NCBI GenBank assembly: GCA_012735135.1
Contig: JAAYHY010000070.1
Span: forward strand, 1-32,434
Length of the DNA: 32,434 bases
Reading direction: 5' to 3'
Origin: Bacillota bacterium
GTDB lineage: Bacteria > Bacillota > UBA4882 > UBA10575
Positions 16,033 through 25,245 of this stretch are shown here, in pieces. The stretch's first letter is position 1, and every line of letters starts with the position of its first letter. The notes under the pieces are model-generated. The model worked only from the letters and a program-made list of their open reading frames with translations, was not told the DNA's origin and did no database searches. Both the position numbers and the translations under genes were made by a program.

Positions 16033-17280
16033 TTATAGCGATTCCTTCAGCTCTCTTAAAATGTTAATTAAGCCAAGCTTGGCATGGAGGTAGGAGAGGC
16101 AACCTTGAAAATAGAGACTATATGGCGGCCGAAAAGGAGCATCCGCCGTCAATTCACTGGTCGATCCATTAATAAATGTTCCTGCCGCCATAATAACCCG
16201 CTCCTGGTAACCGGGCATCTCCGCCGGTTCGGGGGTCAAATAACTATCCACCGGTGAAATCTGCTGTAAGCTCCGGCAGACGACCAGCAACCGCTCGGGT
16301 GTTTGCAGATCAATCCTTTGGATAACGTCGGTCCGGGGTTCGGTCGCCGCCGGCATGACGGTAAAGCCCAACTCCGCAAAGACTTGCGCAAACAAGGCGG
16401 CCGCCTTCAACATTTCGTGGACCCGGTGGGGAGCGTCAAAAAAACCTTGAAAGAAAAGGCGTAAATTCAGCAGAGAAGGTCCCACTTCTCCGCCAAGCCC
16501 GGGGGCGTAACGCCTGGATGCCACCTGGTCGATAAGCTCTTTTTTCCCCGCGATGTAACCGCCGGATGGAATCCAGCCCCCACCCGGGTTTTTAATCAGC
16601 GAACCGGCGATCAGGTCGGCGCCTACCGCCAATGGTTCTTCCCGCTCGACAAATTCTCCATAACAATTATCCACAAAAATGACGGGGGGCTCCGGCCGCC
16701 GGCGCAGGGCGGCAAAAACCGGAGCCAACTGGTCAATCGTAATGGAGCGCCGGGTCGCGTAACCACAAGACCGCTGGAAAGCCACCATCTTGGTCCGGGG
16801 GCTCAAGGAGGCAAGGAGAAGGTCTTGATCAATCTCCCCCTCGGAACGAAGGGGAATCGTGGTGACTTTTACGCCGTAATCCCGGAGGTTTCCCGGAGCG
16901 TTTCCTTCCAGTCCACAGACGGTCCGTAACGTGTCATAGGGTAAACCGGTGGCGAAGATCAGTTCGTCACCGGGCCGGAGGAGTCCGGAAAGGCAAAGGT
17001 TGATCGCATGGGTACCGGAGACGATCTGTTGCCGGACCAAAGCAGCTTCGGCGCCGAAGGCCCGGGCAAAAACCCGCTCCAGGGTTTCGCGGCCCAAATC
17101 ATTATATCCGTAACCGGTGGAGGTCGTAAAATGGTGGCTGCCGACCTTTTCCTCCCGGAAAGCGGTTAAGACTTTATTCTGGTTATAAAGGGCATTCTCT
17201 TCAAATCCGGCAAAAACGGGGGCCAAAGCTTGTTCCGCTTTTCTTACTAAAGCTAATTCTGGATTTTCGGTGAACGACAA
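16033..17280 (-). CDS. ynbB: Methionine gamma-lyase-family PLP enzyme (YnbB / 'aluminium resistance protein' type)
   Basis: This is a 415-residue fold-type I PLP enzyme of the family PF06838, found beside hfq-miaA in many Bacillota. Key features are SGTHAINLCLSGLLRPGDE at about 88-106 (phosphate and PLP contact region), D204 in VDNCYGEF (pyridine nitrogen partner), and the Schiff-base lysine K230 in SLIKNPGGG. The active site therefore looks intact. The true substrate of this family is unsettled; the names 'aluminium resistance' and 'methionine gamma-lyase' are historical. The gene lies downstream of hfq, but a strong hairpin in between suggests it is transcribed separately. The ATG start gives a normal N-terminus and length for the family. 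Confidence 0.88.
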   Translation of the reverse strand: MSFTENPELALVRKAEQALAPVFAGFEENALYNQNKVLTAFREEKVGSHHFTTSTGYGYNDLGRETLERVFARAFGAEAALVRQQIVSGTHAINLCLSGLLRPGDELIFATGLPYDTLRTVCGLEGNAPGNLRDYGVKVTTIPLRSEGEIDQDLLLASLSPRTKMVAFQRSCGYATRRSITIDQLAPVFAALRRRPEPPVIFVDNCYGEFVEREEPLAVGADLIAGSLIKNPGGGWIPSGGYIAGKKELIDQVASRRYAPGLGGEVGPSLLNLRLFFQGFFDAPHRVHEMLKAAALFAQVFAELGFTVMPAATEPRTDVIQRIDLQTPERLLVVCRSLQQISPVDSYLTPEPAEMPGYQERVIMAAGTFINGSTSELTADAPFRPPYSLYFQGCLSYLHAKLGLINILRELKESL

Positions 17281-17441
17281 AAAATAGTCCCTCCTTCACT
17301 GGGCGGTATCCTCCGAATTTAGCAAAGGTCTACCTCATTTACTTAATTTTAACCACTGAAGCCAAAGTCATGGCGGACCATCCAACTGGATTATCCGGGC
17401 GGCTAAGACTTGGGTTCAGTCATCATGTTGCTTCGCAAATG

Positions 17442-17470
17442 AAAAAGGGCAGACTGATGCCGCCCTTTTT
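17442..17470 (-). terminator. Terminator after hfq
   Basis: AAAAAGGGC (17442-17450) pairs with GCCCTTTTT (17462-17470). Because the arms carry A and T runs it could work on either strand; on the minus strand it closes the miaB-to-hfq operon 35 bases past the hfq stop. Confidence 0.85.
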
Positions 17471-17504
17471 GCTTGTCAATGTTCAAACCGTCATCTGCTC
17501 TCGC

Positions 17505-17747
17505 TTACTCGATTTTGGGTTCTCCGCTGAACTCCCGTAATGGCCGGGAAGGAATAATCGTTGAAATCGCATGTTTATAAATGAGCTCAGGTTTTCCTTC
17601 ACAATCCAAAATTACGGTAAAATTATCAAACCCCTTGACCAACCCTCTGACCTGGAAACCATTGACCAAATAAACGGTGACCGGAACACTTTCTTTACGA
17701 ACTTGGTTTAAAAATCCATCCTGCAAATTAATGACGGGCTTACTCAT
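17505..17747 (-). CDS. hfq: RNA chaperone Hfq
   Basis: Hfq forms an Sm-like hexameric ring that binds small RNAs and mRNA. The 80-residue protein has the Sm1 segment ([23 protein letters not shown]) and the Sm2 signature YKHAISTI, where the K-H pair forms the proximal uridine-binding face. The N-terminus ([17 protein letters not shown]) includes the expected Q8-type residue for the proximal site. The C-terminus is short, as usual in Gram-positive Hfq. The ATG has a GGAGGT-like site just upstream. It is 61 bases after miaA, in the conserved miaA-hfq order, and is followed by a terminator. Confidence 0.96.
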   Translation of the reverse strand: MSKPVINLQDGFLNQVRKESVPVTVYLVNGFQVRGLVKGFDNFTVILDCEGKPELIYKHAISTIIPSRPLREFSGEPKIE

Positions 17748-17808
17748 AACATTCCACCTCCAAAATAAACAACAAACCCTTTTTTTTTGTAAACCTTATA
17801 TTACCATA

Positions 17809-18759
17809 TTACTTTATACTATTCGACACTTGGTCTATTCTCCCTTCTAAATATTGCAAGATCTTTTTATAACAAATATCCTCCTCCCCAGAGCTTAAAA
17901 GAAACCATTTCTCCACCGGTTCCCGGCGAAACCAGGTTTCTTGCCGTTTAGCGTAATGCCTGGTTCTCTTTTTAAGCAGCGTCACCGCTTCCGTCAGAGG
18001 CATCTCCCCCCGGACCACCGGGATCAGTTCTTTATAACCTAATCCTTGCATCGCCGGTAATTCCGGACCATACCCCTCTGCCAGAAGAGAAGCGACCTCT
18101 TCCTTCAAACCAGCGGCGATCATCCGGTCGACGCGCAAATTGATCCGTTCGTAGAGTTCGGCACGGGCTCTGGTCAACCCGATATAAATAATGTCCGGCG
18201 TCAATTCCCGGCGGGCTGCCTTTTGCTGCTCGGAGAAAGGACGCCCCGAGGCAATGGTCACTTCCAATGCCCGCAGCGTGCGTTTTAAGTCCTGGGGATG
18301 GATCTTCCGGGCAGCTACCGGATCAAGCTCGACTAAACGCTGATAAACAGCGGCCCGGCCTTTGATTTCCGCTTCTTTCCGTAAGGCCGCGCGCAACTCC
18401 GGATCGGGGGGCGGGTCGGGGAAAATAAAACCTTGGGTCACCGCCCGGATATAAAGGCCGGTCCCGCCGGTCAGGATTGGCATCACCCCCTGCCGGTCCA
18501 AACGGCTTTTTACTTGGTTATAGTGCTCCTGATAATCTACCACCGTGAAAGGTTGGTCGGGAGAGACCAGATCGATCAGATAATGGGGGACGCCCTTCCG
18601 TTCCGCCGCCGTTGGTTTAGCGGTTCCGATATCCATCCCCCGGTAAATTTGCATCGAGTCGGCAGAGATAATCGGGGCACCAAAATGTAAGGCCAGATTA
18701 ACGGCGAGTTCCGTTTTACCCACAGCGGTCGGACCGACCAGCACAATGAGGGGCACCAT
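17809..18759 (-). CDS. miaA: tRNA dimethylallyltransferase MiaA
   Basis: MiaA transfers a dimethylallyl group to N6 of A37 in tRNAs that read codons starting with U; MiaB, in the same operon, then methylthiolates it. The 316-residue protein has the P-loop GPTAVGKTEL at residues 9-18, the DSMQIYRGMDIGTAKP motif near 34-49, the GGTGLYIRA motif near 99-107, and DLKRTLRALEV. Length is normal for the family. The ATG at 18757-18759 lies three bases after the mutL stop, so translation is probably coupled. The C-terminal extension VSNSIK is within the normal range. Confidence 0.96.
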   Translation of the reverse strand: MVPLIVLVGPTAVGKTELAVNLALHFGAPIISADSMQIYRGMDIGTAKPTAAERKGVPHYLIDLVSPDQPFTVVDYQEHYNQVKSRLDRQGVMPILTGGTGLYIRAVTQGFIFPDPPPDPELRAALRKEAEIKGRAAVYQRLVELDPVAARKIHPQDLKRTLRALEVTIASGRPFSEQQKAARRELTPDIIYIGLTRARAELYERINLRVDRMIAAGLKEEVASLLAEGYGPELPAMQGLGYKELIPVVRGEMPLTEAVTLLKKRTRHYAKRQETWFRREPVEKWFLLSSGEEDICYKKILQYLEGRIDQVSNSIK

Positions 18760-18762
18760 GCG

Positions 18763-20631
18763 TTACCTCCGTTGAAACATCTTCTCAATCTCCGTCTTAG
18801 TGATGACGACCATGGTCGGCCGGCCATGAGGACAAGTTTGGGGGACCTTGGTTCGGCGGAGGTCCCGGATTAAAGCGGTTGCTTCTTGCGGGGAAAGGCG
18901 ATCCCCTGCCTTAATCGCCCGCCGGCAGGCCATAAGTTTGAAAAGACGGTCTTTCGGATCTTCTTCCCGCCCGCTACTGCTTCCCCCCAGTTCATCGAGG
19001 AGACTGAGGAATAACTCCTCCACCTCCGGGACAGGAAAATCCTGGGGGCCGCTACGTAAGATTAGCGTCTCGCCGCCAAAGGCCTCAAAGTCCCACCCCA
19101 ATTCCTGAAGCAACGCTTCCTCTGCCTTCACGGTTTCCCATTGGGTAGCCGTTAGTTCCAACATCAGCGGGGTAAGAAAATATTGCATCTTCAAACGAGG
19201 TCCGGACCGAAAACGGTCATAAAGGATCCGTTCATGGGCGGCGTGCTGATCCACAAGCACCAAAGCAGATGCATCTTCCCATAAAAGATAGGTGTCGAAG
19301 AGGCTAAACACCCGGTCACTCCCCTGCTCCTTCCCGACCTGGTTCCCGGAGGGCGCCGGACCGGTCTCCAAGTCGCCTCCTTGCTCCGGTTCTTCTTCCG
19401 CCGGAAGAGCGACCTCCTGGTAAACTTCCCCCGCCGGAACGGGTCCCTTCAGCGTCCCTGTTTCCGCAAAGGGCGGTGTATTTTCTTTCACAACCGTCAC
19501 GCCGGTACCGGATACCGTCTCCAAACTGCTGGCTTCTTCCCCGAAGGGCGCTGCCGGGAAAACCCCCATAGGCGTCTGCTCCGGACGGGGAACCCTCGAT
19601 AAGACGGTGGATTTATACTGCGGCCGCCACTGGGTGGCAATCACGTTTGATTCCAACGCCGCCCGGACAATTTGGAGTACCCCGCGGAAGATCTCCTTTT
19701 CTTCCCGGAACTTAACCTCCATCTTCGTCGGGTGGACATTAACATCGACCAGATCCAGCGGCAACTCCATATTCAAGAGCAGGAAAGGAAAACGGGCCAC
19801 CGGTAATAAGGTGTCATAAGCTCTTTCGGCGGCCGTCGCAACCAGCCGGGAGCGGAAGAAACGGCGGTTCAGGAAGAAATACTGGAGTCCACGGTTGCCC
19901 CGGGCGATATTGGGCCGGCCCAAAAAACCGGTAAGCCGTAAGGGACCATAGCTCCCCTCCACCGGAAACAACTCCTGGCAAATGGAACGGTTGAAGATCT
20001 GCTCCAGGGTTTGCTCATAATCACCGCTCCCCAGGGTATGGAGAAGCTCCATATCATGGTGGAAGAGGCGGAAGGAGATCTCGGGATAACCCAAGGCCAT
20101 ACTGGTGACAATCTCCTTGATATTGGTGACTTCCGCGGGAATACTGCGCATAAATTTTAAACGGGCCGGGGTATTATAGAAAAGATTCTCCACACTAATA
20201 TTGGTCCCCCGGGGAACGCCCACCGGTTCCACCGCGCGGACCACCCCGCCTTCCACCAGGATTTTCGTGCCGGGAACGGCCGGATCGGCGCAAGTTTGCA
20301 AGATGACCCGGGAGACGGCGGCGATACTGGAGAGGGCTTCCCCGCGAAAACCCAGGGTCTTGCTCTGTTGCAAATCGGCCAAAGTCCGGATTTTACTCGT
20401 GGCATGCCGTTCCACGGCGAGCAAAGCATCATCCCGTTCCATCCCGGATCCGTCATCCACCACCTGAATTTTCTGGCGTCCACCATTGGCCAGGTAAACC
20501 TCGATTTTTTTCGCACCGGCATCGATGGAGTTTTCGATTAATTCCTTCACCACGGAAGCCGGCCTTTCCACTACTTCTCCAGCAGCGATTTGGTTAATCG
20601 TCACTTCATCAAGGCGGATGATCTTCCCCAT
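18763..20631 (-). CDS. mutL: DNA mismatch repair protein MutL (endonuclease type)
   Basis: MutL links MutS mismatch recognition to strand removal. The 622-residue protein begins with a GHKL ATPase domain: E30, N34 (ELIENSIDAGA), the DDGSG box at 59-63, and GFRGEAL at 94-100. A linker of about 330-420 is rich in E, P and G. The C-terminal dimerisation domain has the metal-binding endonuclease motif DQHAAHE starting at D461; the usual final acidic residue is D instead of E. It also has the ACR motif at 568-570 and CPHGRPT at 600-606. This marks a nicking MutL, as expected where MutH is absent. It starts 19 bases after mutS and is followed within three bases by miaA. Confidence 0.96.
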   Translation of the reverse strand: MGKIIRLDEVTINQIAAGEVVERPASVVKELIENSIDAGAKKIEVYLANGGRQKIQVVDDGSGMERDDALLAVERHATSKIRTLADLQQSKTLGFRGEALSSIAAVSRVILQTCADPAVPGTKILVEGGVVRAVEPVGVPRGTNISVENLFYNTPARLKFMRSIPAEVTNIKEIVTSMALGYPEISFRLFHHDMELLHTLGSGDYEQTLEQIFNRSICQELFPVEGSYGPLRLTGFLGRPNIARGNRGLQYFFLNRRFFRSRLVATAAERAYDTLLPVARFPFLLLNMELPLDLVDVNVHPTKMEVKFREEKEIFRGVLQIVRAALESNVIATQWRPQYKSTVLSRVPRPEQTPMGVFPAAPFGEEASSLETVSGTGVTVVKENTPPFAETGTLKGPVPAGEVYQEVALPAEEEPEQGGDLETGPAPSGNQVGKEQGSDRVFSLFDTYLLWEDASALVLVDQHAAHERILYDRFRSGPRLKMQYFLTPLMLELTATQWETVKAEEALLQELGWDFEAFGGETLILRSGPQDFPVPEVEELFLSLLDELGGSSSGREEDPKDRLFKLMACRRAIKAGDRLSPQEATALIRDLRRTKVPQTCPHGRPTMVVITKTEIEKMFQRR

Positions 20632-20650
20632 TTCTATCCCTTCTTCCGGT

Positions 20651-23254
20651 TCAAGCTTCTTTCTTTTTCAGGCGGTTCTGCCACTGAAAGAGAAGTTTTA
20701 ACGCCGCAAAGGGCGTCAGTTCGTTCAGGTTCAACTTCCGCAGTTCCTTGACCAAAGGATCTTCTTCCCCGGTAAAGAGCGGCAGCTGTTGTACGGGGTT
20801 GGCCGTAAGGGCCACTTTTTCGGAACGTTCCTTCAACCCCTTCGCTTCAAGCTGAGACAGGATCTCCCGGGCCCGGGTCAACACCGTGCCGGGGATCCCG
20901 GCCAATTTGGCCACTTCAATCCCATAACTGCGGTCACTGGCCCCGGGTAAGATTTTCCGGAGGAAAACAATATCCTCCCCTTCTTTCGCCACCGCCACAT
21001 TCAGGTTCTCCACGCCCGGCAGCCGCTTAGCCAGGGTGGTCAGTTCATGGTAATGGGTGGCAAAGAGCGTCCGTGCCCCGATGGTTTGCGGATTCCAGAG
21101 GTATTCCAAGACCGCCCAGGCAATACTTAACCCGTCATAGGTACTGGTCCCCCGGCCGATTTCATCCAGGATCAGCAAACTGTCGGCGGTGGCATGGTGA
21201 AGGATATTAGCCAGTTCACTCATCTCCACCATAAAGGTGCTTTGCCCGCCGGCTAAATTATCAGCCGCCCCCACCCGGGTAAAGATCCGGTCAACCAAAC
21301 CAATCCGGGCAAAGCCGGCGGGCACAAAGGAACCGATCTGCGACATCAGAACAATCAAAGCCACCTGCCGCATATAGGTGGATTTACCCGCCATATTGGG
21401 GCCGGTAATAATCTGCAGGCGGTGGGTCTCCTGGTCCAGCAGGGTATCATTGGGGACGAAGCGACCCGGCGGCAAAACCTGTTCCACCACGGGATGGCGG
21501 CCGTCCCGGATCAGAATGGTCTTCCCCTCATCCACCTCCGGCCGGATATAATGGTTTTGCACCGCCGTCTCGGCCAGCGCGGCATAGACGTCAAGCATGG
21601 CCAGGAGCTCGGCCAGGCGTTTCAAGACCGGTAATTTCGCCAGGACCTGTTGGCGCAGGTCCAAAAAGAGCTCATATTCCAAAGCCGCCCTTTTTTCCTC
21701 CGCCCCCAGGATTAATTCTTCATATTTCTTCAGTTCCGGGGTGATAAACCGTTCCGCATTGGCCAAAGTCTGTTTCCGGATAAAGTCCGCCGGAACCATA
21801 GCTAAATTCGCTTTAGTCACTTCCAGGTAATAACCGAAGACCTGGTTATACCCGACTTTTAAGGATTTAATCCCGGTCCGCTCCCGTTCCTGCTGCTCAA
21901 GGCCGGCGATCCACTGTTTCCCGTCCCGGGTGGCATGGATTAAAGTATCCAGTTCCTGATTATAGCCTTCCCGGAAAATATTGCCTTCAGTCATCGTTAC
22001 CGGCGGATCTTCCCGTAAGGCGTTGCCAAGGAGCGTCGCCAATTCGGGTAAAGGGTTTATCTCCCCGGCGAGCGCAGCGACGGGCCCCATTTCCTCCCGG
22101 AGGAGTTCCTTGCGGAGTTCCGGCAGGATCTGGAGGGTATTCCCCAAGGCTAACAAATCCCGGGGATTGGCCGTGCCGCAGGCCAGTTTGGCCAAGAGGC
22201 GCTGCAGATCGCAGGTTTTCTTTAACAAGCTCCGGGCCGCTTCCCGGATCCGGTGGTGGAGAAAAAAGCGCTCCACTTTATCCAGGCGTTCTTCCACCTC
22301 AGCCCGGCGGCGTAAAGGTTGCTCCAGCCACTTTTTGAGCAAGCGGCCGCCGGCCGCCGTCACTGTCCGGTCCAAAACCCAAAGCAGGGAACCCTGGGTC
22401 TTATGCTCCCTGATGGTCTCCACCAGTTCCAGATTGCGCCGGGTATACTGGTCCAGATGCATAAAATCGCCCAAATAATAAGTCCGGAGGGAAAGGATAT
22501 GTTGCAACTGGCTCTTTTGGGTCTCGCAGGCATAGGCCAGCACGGCGCCGGCCGCCGCCACCGCCGCCGGCAGTTCCTGACAGCCGAAGCCCTCTAAGGA
22601 AACCACCTGGAAATGGGCGAGTAAACGTTCCTGGGCAGTCTCATACTGAAAATCCGGGGCCGGCCGGGCCGTCAGCAAGACATCCAGGTGCTGTTTAAGC
22701 CAGGACCACAGGGCAATTTGTGGTTCGGGGATTAAAATTTCCCTGGGTTGCCAGTGACTGAGCTCATCAAGGATTAGGCCTTCCTCCGCCGGGATCTGGG
22801 TCACAAAAAAATCGCCGGTCGACAGATCGGCCACCGCCAAACCATATGTTTCTCCCATCTTCACCAGGGCGGTCAAATAGTTGTTGTTCTTCTCCTCCAA
22901 AAGCTGTTCGTCGATTAGGGTGCCGGGGGTAATCACCCGGATCACTTCCCGTTTGACCAAACCCTTGGCTTTTTTCGGATCTTCCATCTGTTCACAGATG
23001 GCCACTTTAAACCCTTTGGCGATCAATTTGGCGATATATCCGGTGGCGGCGTGGTAGGGAATCCCGCACATCGGAATCCGCCGGCCTTTCCCCGCCTCCC
23101 GGGAAGTAAGGACAATCTCCAATACCTCGGCGGCCTTCTCCGCGTCCTCCATAAACATCTCGTAAAAGTCGCCCAGCCGGAAGAGGAGGATGGTGTCGGG
23201 GTAGGCTTGTTTGATCTCTTTATACTGTTTCAGCATGGGAGTCTCCTGACTCAC
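20651..23254 (-). CDS. mutS: DNA mismatch recognition protein MutS
   Basis: MutS1 binds mispaired and small looped DNA as a dimer and recruits MutL. The 867-residue protein has the mismatch-wedge motif F30-x-E32 in GDFYEMF, connector, core and clamp domains, and a C-terminal ABC-type ATPase. The ATPase shows the Walker A motif GPNMAGKST at 618-626, Walker B LLILDEIGRG at about 693-702, and the conserved THYHEL segment near 733-738. A beta-clamp docking peptide QLPLF lies at 823-827. Length is typical for the family. It is 15 bases downstream of miaB and 19 upstream of mutL in one transcription unit. Confidence 0.97.
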   Translation of the reverse strand: MSQETPMLKQYKEIKQAYPDTILLFRLGDFYEMFMEDAEKAAEVLEIVLTSREAGKGRRIPMCGIPYHAATGYIAKLIAKGFKVAICEQMEDPKKAKGLVKREVIRVITPGTLIDEQLLEEKNNNYLTALVKMGETYGLAVADLSTGDFFVTQIPAEEGLILDELSHWQPREILIPEPQIALWSWLKQHLDVLLTARPAPDFQYETAQERLLAHFQVVSLEGFGCQELPAAVAAAGAVLAYACETQKSQLQHILSLRTYYLGDFMHLDQYTRRNLELVETIREHKTQGSLLWVLDRTVTAAGGRLLKKWLEQPLRRRAEVEERLDKVERFFLHHRIREAARSLLKKTCDLQRLLAKLACGTANPRDLLALGNTLQILPELRKELLREEMGPVAALAGEINPLPELATLLGNALREDPPVTMTEGNIFREGYNQELDTLIHATRDGKQWIAGLEQQERERTGIKSLKVGYNQVFGYYLEVTKANLAMVPADFIRKQTLANAERFITPELKKYEELILGAEEKRAALEYELFLDLRQQVLAKLPVLKRLAELLAMLDVYAALAETAVQNHYIRPEVDEGKTILIRDGRHPVVEQVLPPGRFVPNDTLLDQETHRLQIITGPNMAGKSTYMRQVALIVLMSQIGSFVPAGFARIGLVDRIFTRVGAADNLAGGQSTFMVEMSELANILHHATADSLLILDEIGRGTSTYDGLSIAWAVLEYLWNPQTIGARTLFATHYHELTTLAKRLPGVENLNVAVAKEGEDIVFLRKILPGASDRSYGIEVAKLAGIPGTVLTRAREILSQLEAKGLKERSEKVALTANPVQQLPLFTGEEDPLVKELRKLNLNELTPFAALKLLFQWQNRLKKKEA

Positions 23255-23269
23255 ATCAGAACACCTCCC

Positions 23270-24616
23270 TTATTCCACGACTTCGCCCTGGAGCGTGTAG
23301 GTCAAGCCCTTCCTGATTCTGACGTTAAGTTCTTTTCCGGTCAGACCGGCGGCGCCGGCCGGCGGGGCAAAAAGGACCAGTTTATTCCCGCGGGTCCGCC
23401 CGGCGTAGATCTCTTTCTTCTTGGGACTGGGTCCTTCCACCAAAATCGTCTGGACCGTCCCCTCCAGGCGCCGGTTGGCCGCCTTGGCCTGCTGGTTTAC
23501 CACTTCAATCAAGCGGTATAGGCGGTCCATCTTTTCCGCTTCGGGAACCTGGTTGGTCAATTTGGCCGCCTGGGTGCCGACCCGCGGCGAGTAGGCGAAA
23601 GTAAAGGCCGCATCAAAGCCGACTTTTTTCACCATGTCCAGGGTATCCTGGAAATCGGCCTCCTCTTCCCCGGGGAAGCCGACGATCAAATCGGTGGTCA
23701 AGGCGATCTCCGGGATACGGGACCGGAGTTTATCGACCAACCGCAGGTAATCATCGCGGGTATATTTCCGGTTCATCAGTTTCAAGATTTTATCACTGCC
23801 GGCCTGGAGCGGCAGGTGAAGATGCTCGCAGACCTTCTCCGCCTCCGCCATTTGCCGGATTAACTTGTCCGACAGATCCTTGGGGTGGGAGGTCTGGAAG
23901 CGAATCCGGGCGATCCCGTCAACGGTATTGACCGCCGCCAAAAGATCGGCAAAGTCCGTCCTTTCTTCCACCGGAAAATCCAGGCCGTAACTGTTCACGT
24001 TCTGCCCCAGCAGGGTGACTTCTTTCACCCCCGCCGCCGCCAACTCCCGGATCTCCATCAGAATCTTCTCCGGCCGGCGGCTTTTCTCCCGTCCCCGCAC
24101 ATAGGGGACGATACAATAGGTGCAAAAGTTGTTACACCCGTAAATCACCGTCACCCACGCCTGGAAAGGACTCTCCCGCTTGACCGGGAGATCCTCCTCC
24201 ATCTCGCCTTCACCGGGCACGTCCAGAATCCGGCTGCCCGTTTCCCGAATTTTCATGATCAACTCGGGGATTTGGTGAATGTTGAAGGCGCCGAAGAGCA
24301 GATCGATATAGGGGTAATCGGCCTCGATCGTCGCCCGCACCGTAGGCAGTTGGGTCATACAACCGCCCACCCCGATAATGAGCTCGGGGTTATTTATCTT
24401 CAACGGTTTTAAATTACCGAGATGGCCATATAAACGGTTTTCCGCATTCTCCCGCACGCAACAAGTATTTAAGAGAACGACATCGGCCTCCTCCGGCGTG
24501 TCCGCCCGGACGTAGCCCATCTTTTCGAGCACACCCGCGATCTTTTCCCCGTCGTGAAAGTTCATCTGACAACCGAAAACCTGGAGAAAATACTTCTGCT
24601 TCCGGCAATTTTCCAA
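23270..24616 (-). CDS. miaB: tRNA-2-methylthio-N6-dimethylallyladenosine synthase MiaB
   Basis: MiaB is a radical-SAM methylthiotransferase that converts i6A37 to ms2i6A37 in tRNA, acting after MiaA. With the start used here (448 residues), the N-terminal UPF0004 domain has cysteines C16, C52 and C86, which hold the auxiliary 4Fe-4S cluster. The radical-SAM cluster cysteines are C161, C165 and C168 (GCNNFCTYC). A C-terminal TRAM domain ends near ELNVRIRKGLTYTL. I chose the TTG at 24614-24616, because AAGGGTG is six bases upstream and the protein then begins with a normal family N-terminus. A longer reading of 23 more residues has no ribosome-binding site and an atypical sequence. It is the first gene of the miaB-mutS-mutL-miaA-hfq unit. 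Confidence 0.95.
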   Translation of the reverse strand: MENCRKQKYFLQVFGCQMNFHDGEKIAGVLEKMGYVRADTPEEADVVLLNTCCVRENAENRLYGHLGNLKPLKINNPELIIGVGGCMTQLPTVRATIEADYPYIDLLFGAFNIHQIPELIMKIRETGSRILDVPGEGEMEEDLPVKRESPFQAWVTVIYGCNNFCTYCIVPYVRGREKSRRPEKILMEIRELAAAGVKEVTLLGQNVNSYGLDFPVEERTDFADLLAAVNTVDGIARIRFQTSHPKDLSDKLIRQMAEAEKVCEHLHLPLQAGSDKILKLMNRKYTRDDYLRLVDKLRSRIPEIALTTDLIVGFPGEEEADFQDTLDMVKKVGFDAAFTFAYSPRVGTQAAKLTNQVPEAEKMDRLYRLIEVVNQQAKAANRRLEGTVQTILVEGPSPKKKEIYAGRTRGNKLVLFAPPAGAAGLTGKELNVRIRKGLTYTLQGEVVE

Positions 24617-24692
24617 GATAATCACCCTTATTATAGGATAACGCAAAAAGAAAGTTTTAGCAATTATGTTTCGGTGAAATTGCACTCAAAGC

Positions 24693-24716
24693 AAAAGAAA
24701 AACGCCCCGGCGGGGC
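24693..24716 (-). terminator. Terminator between the decayed lipoprotein copy and miaB
   Basis: On the minus strand, GCCCC-GCC-GGGGC is followed by GTTTTTCTTTTG. It stops leftward transcription just before the miaB operon. A degraded version occurs at 25415-25430, beside the second copy of the repeat. Confidence 0.7.
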
Positions 24717-25015
24717 ATGGGGATCAAGAACACAATCCACAGATAATCTTAAGTTATGAAACTAATTTTAGGATGTAACTAATTAATTGTATAGGATATT
24801 AATTCCAAGATATTAGCTCGGGTAACAACTCCCTCATCTGTCCTTCTGTTCTTTATACATACGGACCAAACCGATATAGGGAACAATCCAAATATCAACT
24901 TCTCCATCCGAATATCATTTTTTCTGCTATTTTATGGTATATGCGTGGTTATAAAGATACCAAATAATCAAACCAAAACAAAGACATAAAGAAAGGCCGC
25001 TGGGCGGCCTTTTTT
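24700..25015. repeat. Diverged repeat copy A (internally deleted)
   Basis: This stretch aligns by eye in two blocks with the region 25415-26315. Block 1 (24700-24790) starts AACGCCCCGGCGGGGCATGG and matches 25415-25490 (AACGCCCCGCCGGCGCGTGG). Block 2 (about 24918-25015), with GGTATATGCGTGGTTATAAA and the GGCCGC...GCGGCC hairpin, matches about 26210-26315. The middle of the gene present in copy B is missing here. I read it as an old duplication followed by deletion. It covers most of the gap 24617-25245; no intact gene is seen there. Confidence 0.65.
24755..24914 (-). pseudogene. Remnant of a second copy of the lipoprotein gene
   Basis: The minus strand encodes a fragment SDGEVDIWIVPYIGLVRMYKEQ, ending at a TGA (24834-24836). 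It resembles the C-terminal part RTIWVVPHFGIIKEVKAYNE of the neighbouring broken lipoprotein gene. Further left, about 24755-24780, the ending LVS-stop of that gene is also recognisable. Upstream coding sequence, including the signal peptide, is gone, and stops interrupt all frames. Confidence 0.6.
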
Positions 25016-25016
25016 C
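24992..25016 (+). terminator. Hairpin terminator in repeat copy A
   Basis: A perfect 9-bp stem AAAGGCCGC-TGG-GCGGCCTTT (24992-25000 with 25004-25012) is followed on the plus strand by a T run. It could act in both directions. It corresponds to the SASP-gene terminator of copy B. Confidence 0.7.
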
Positions 25017-25105
25017 GTGCCTTCTTTTGCCGGTAGATACCCTAGGTATATGAGGAGTTCATAAAAGTATACAGCGTCTTGAGGGCTATCATATAAAGCG
25101 AAGTA

Positions 25106-25134
25106 TTGACAGTGCAGGGAAAAAATGATATATT
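25106..25134 (+). promoter_or_regulatory. Near-consensus SigA promoter
   Basis: TTGACA (25106-25111), a 17-base spacer and TATATT (25129-25134) form a strong vegetative promoter. Just downstream of the expected start site, TTAAACAGA occurs twice (in about 25147-25170), which could be an operator or a coincidence. The only downstream coding candidate is the small membrane protein gene at 25246. Confidence 0.7.
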
Positions 25135-25245
25135 AAAACATATGATTTAAACAGATGTTTTAAACAGAAGACTTAACAATGGATAGCACAAGTAATTCCT
25201 ACCAAAATTAGTTTAATGCGGAAAATTGTTGGGGGGCGTAAGATA

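Noticed and set aside
24630-24640. TATAAT just upstream of miaB as a promoter
   Set aside because: No -35 at a workable spacing, and the implied start would leave too short a leader for the ribosome-binding site of the chosen start.
24617-24685. Longer N-terminus of MiaB
   Set aside because: The extra 23 residues do not fit the family and have no Shine-Dalgarno element. The TTG at 24614-24616 does.
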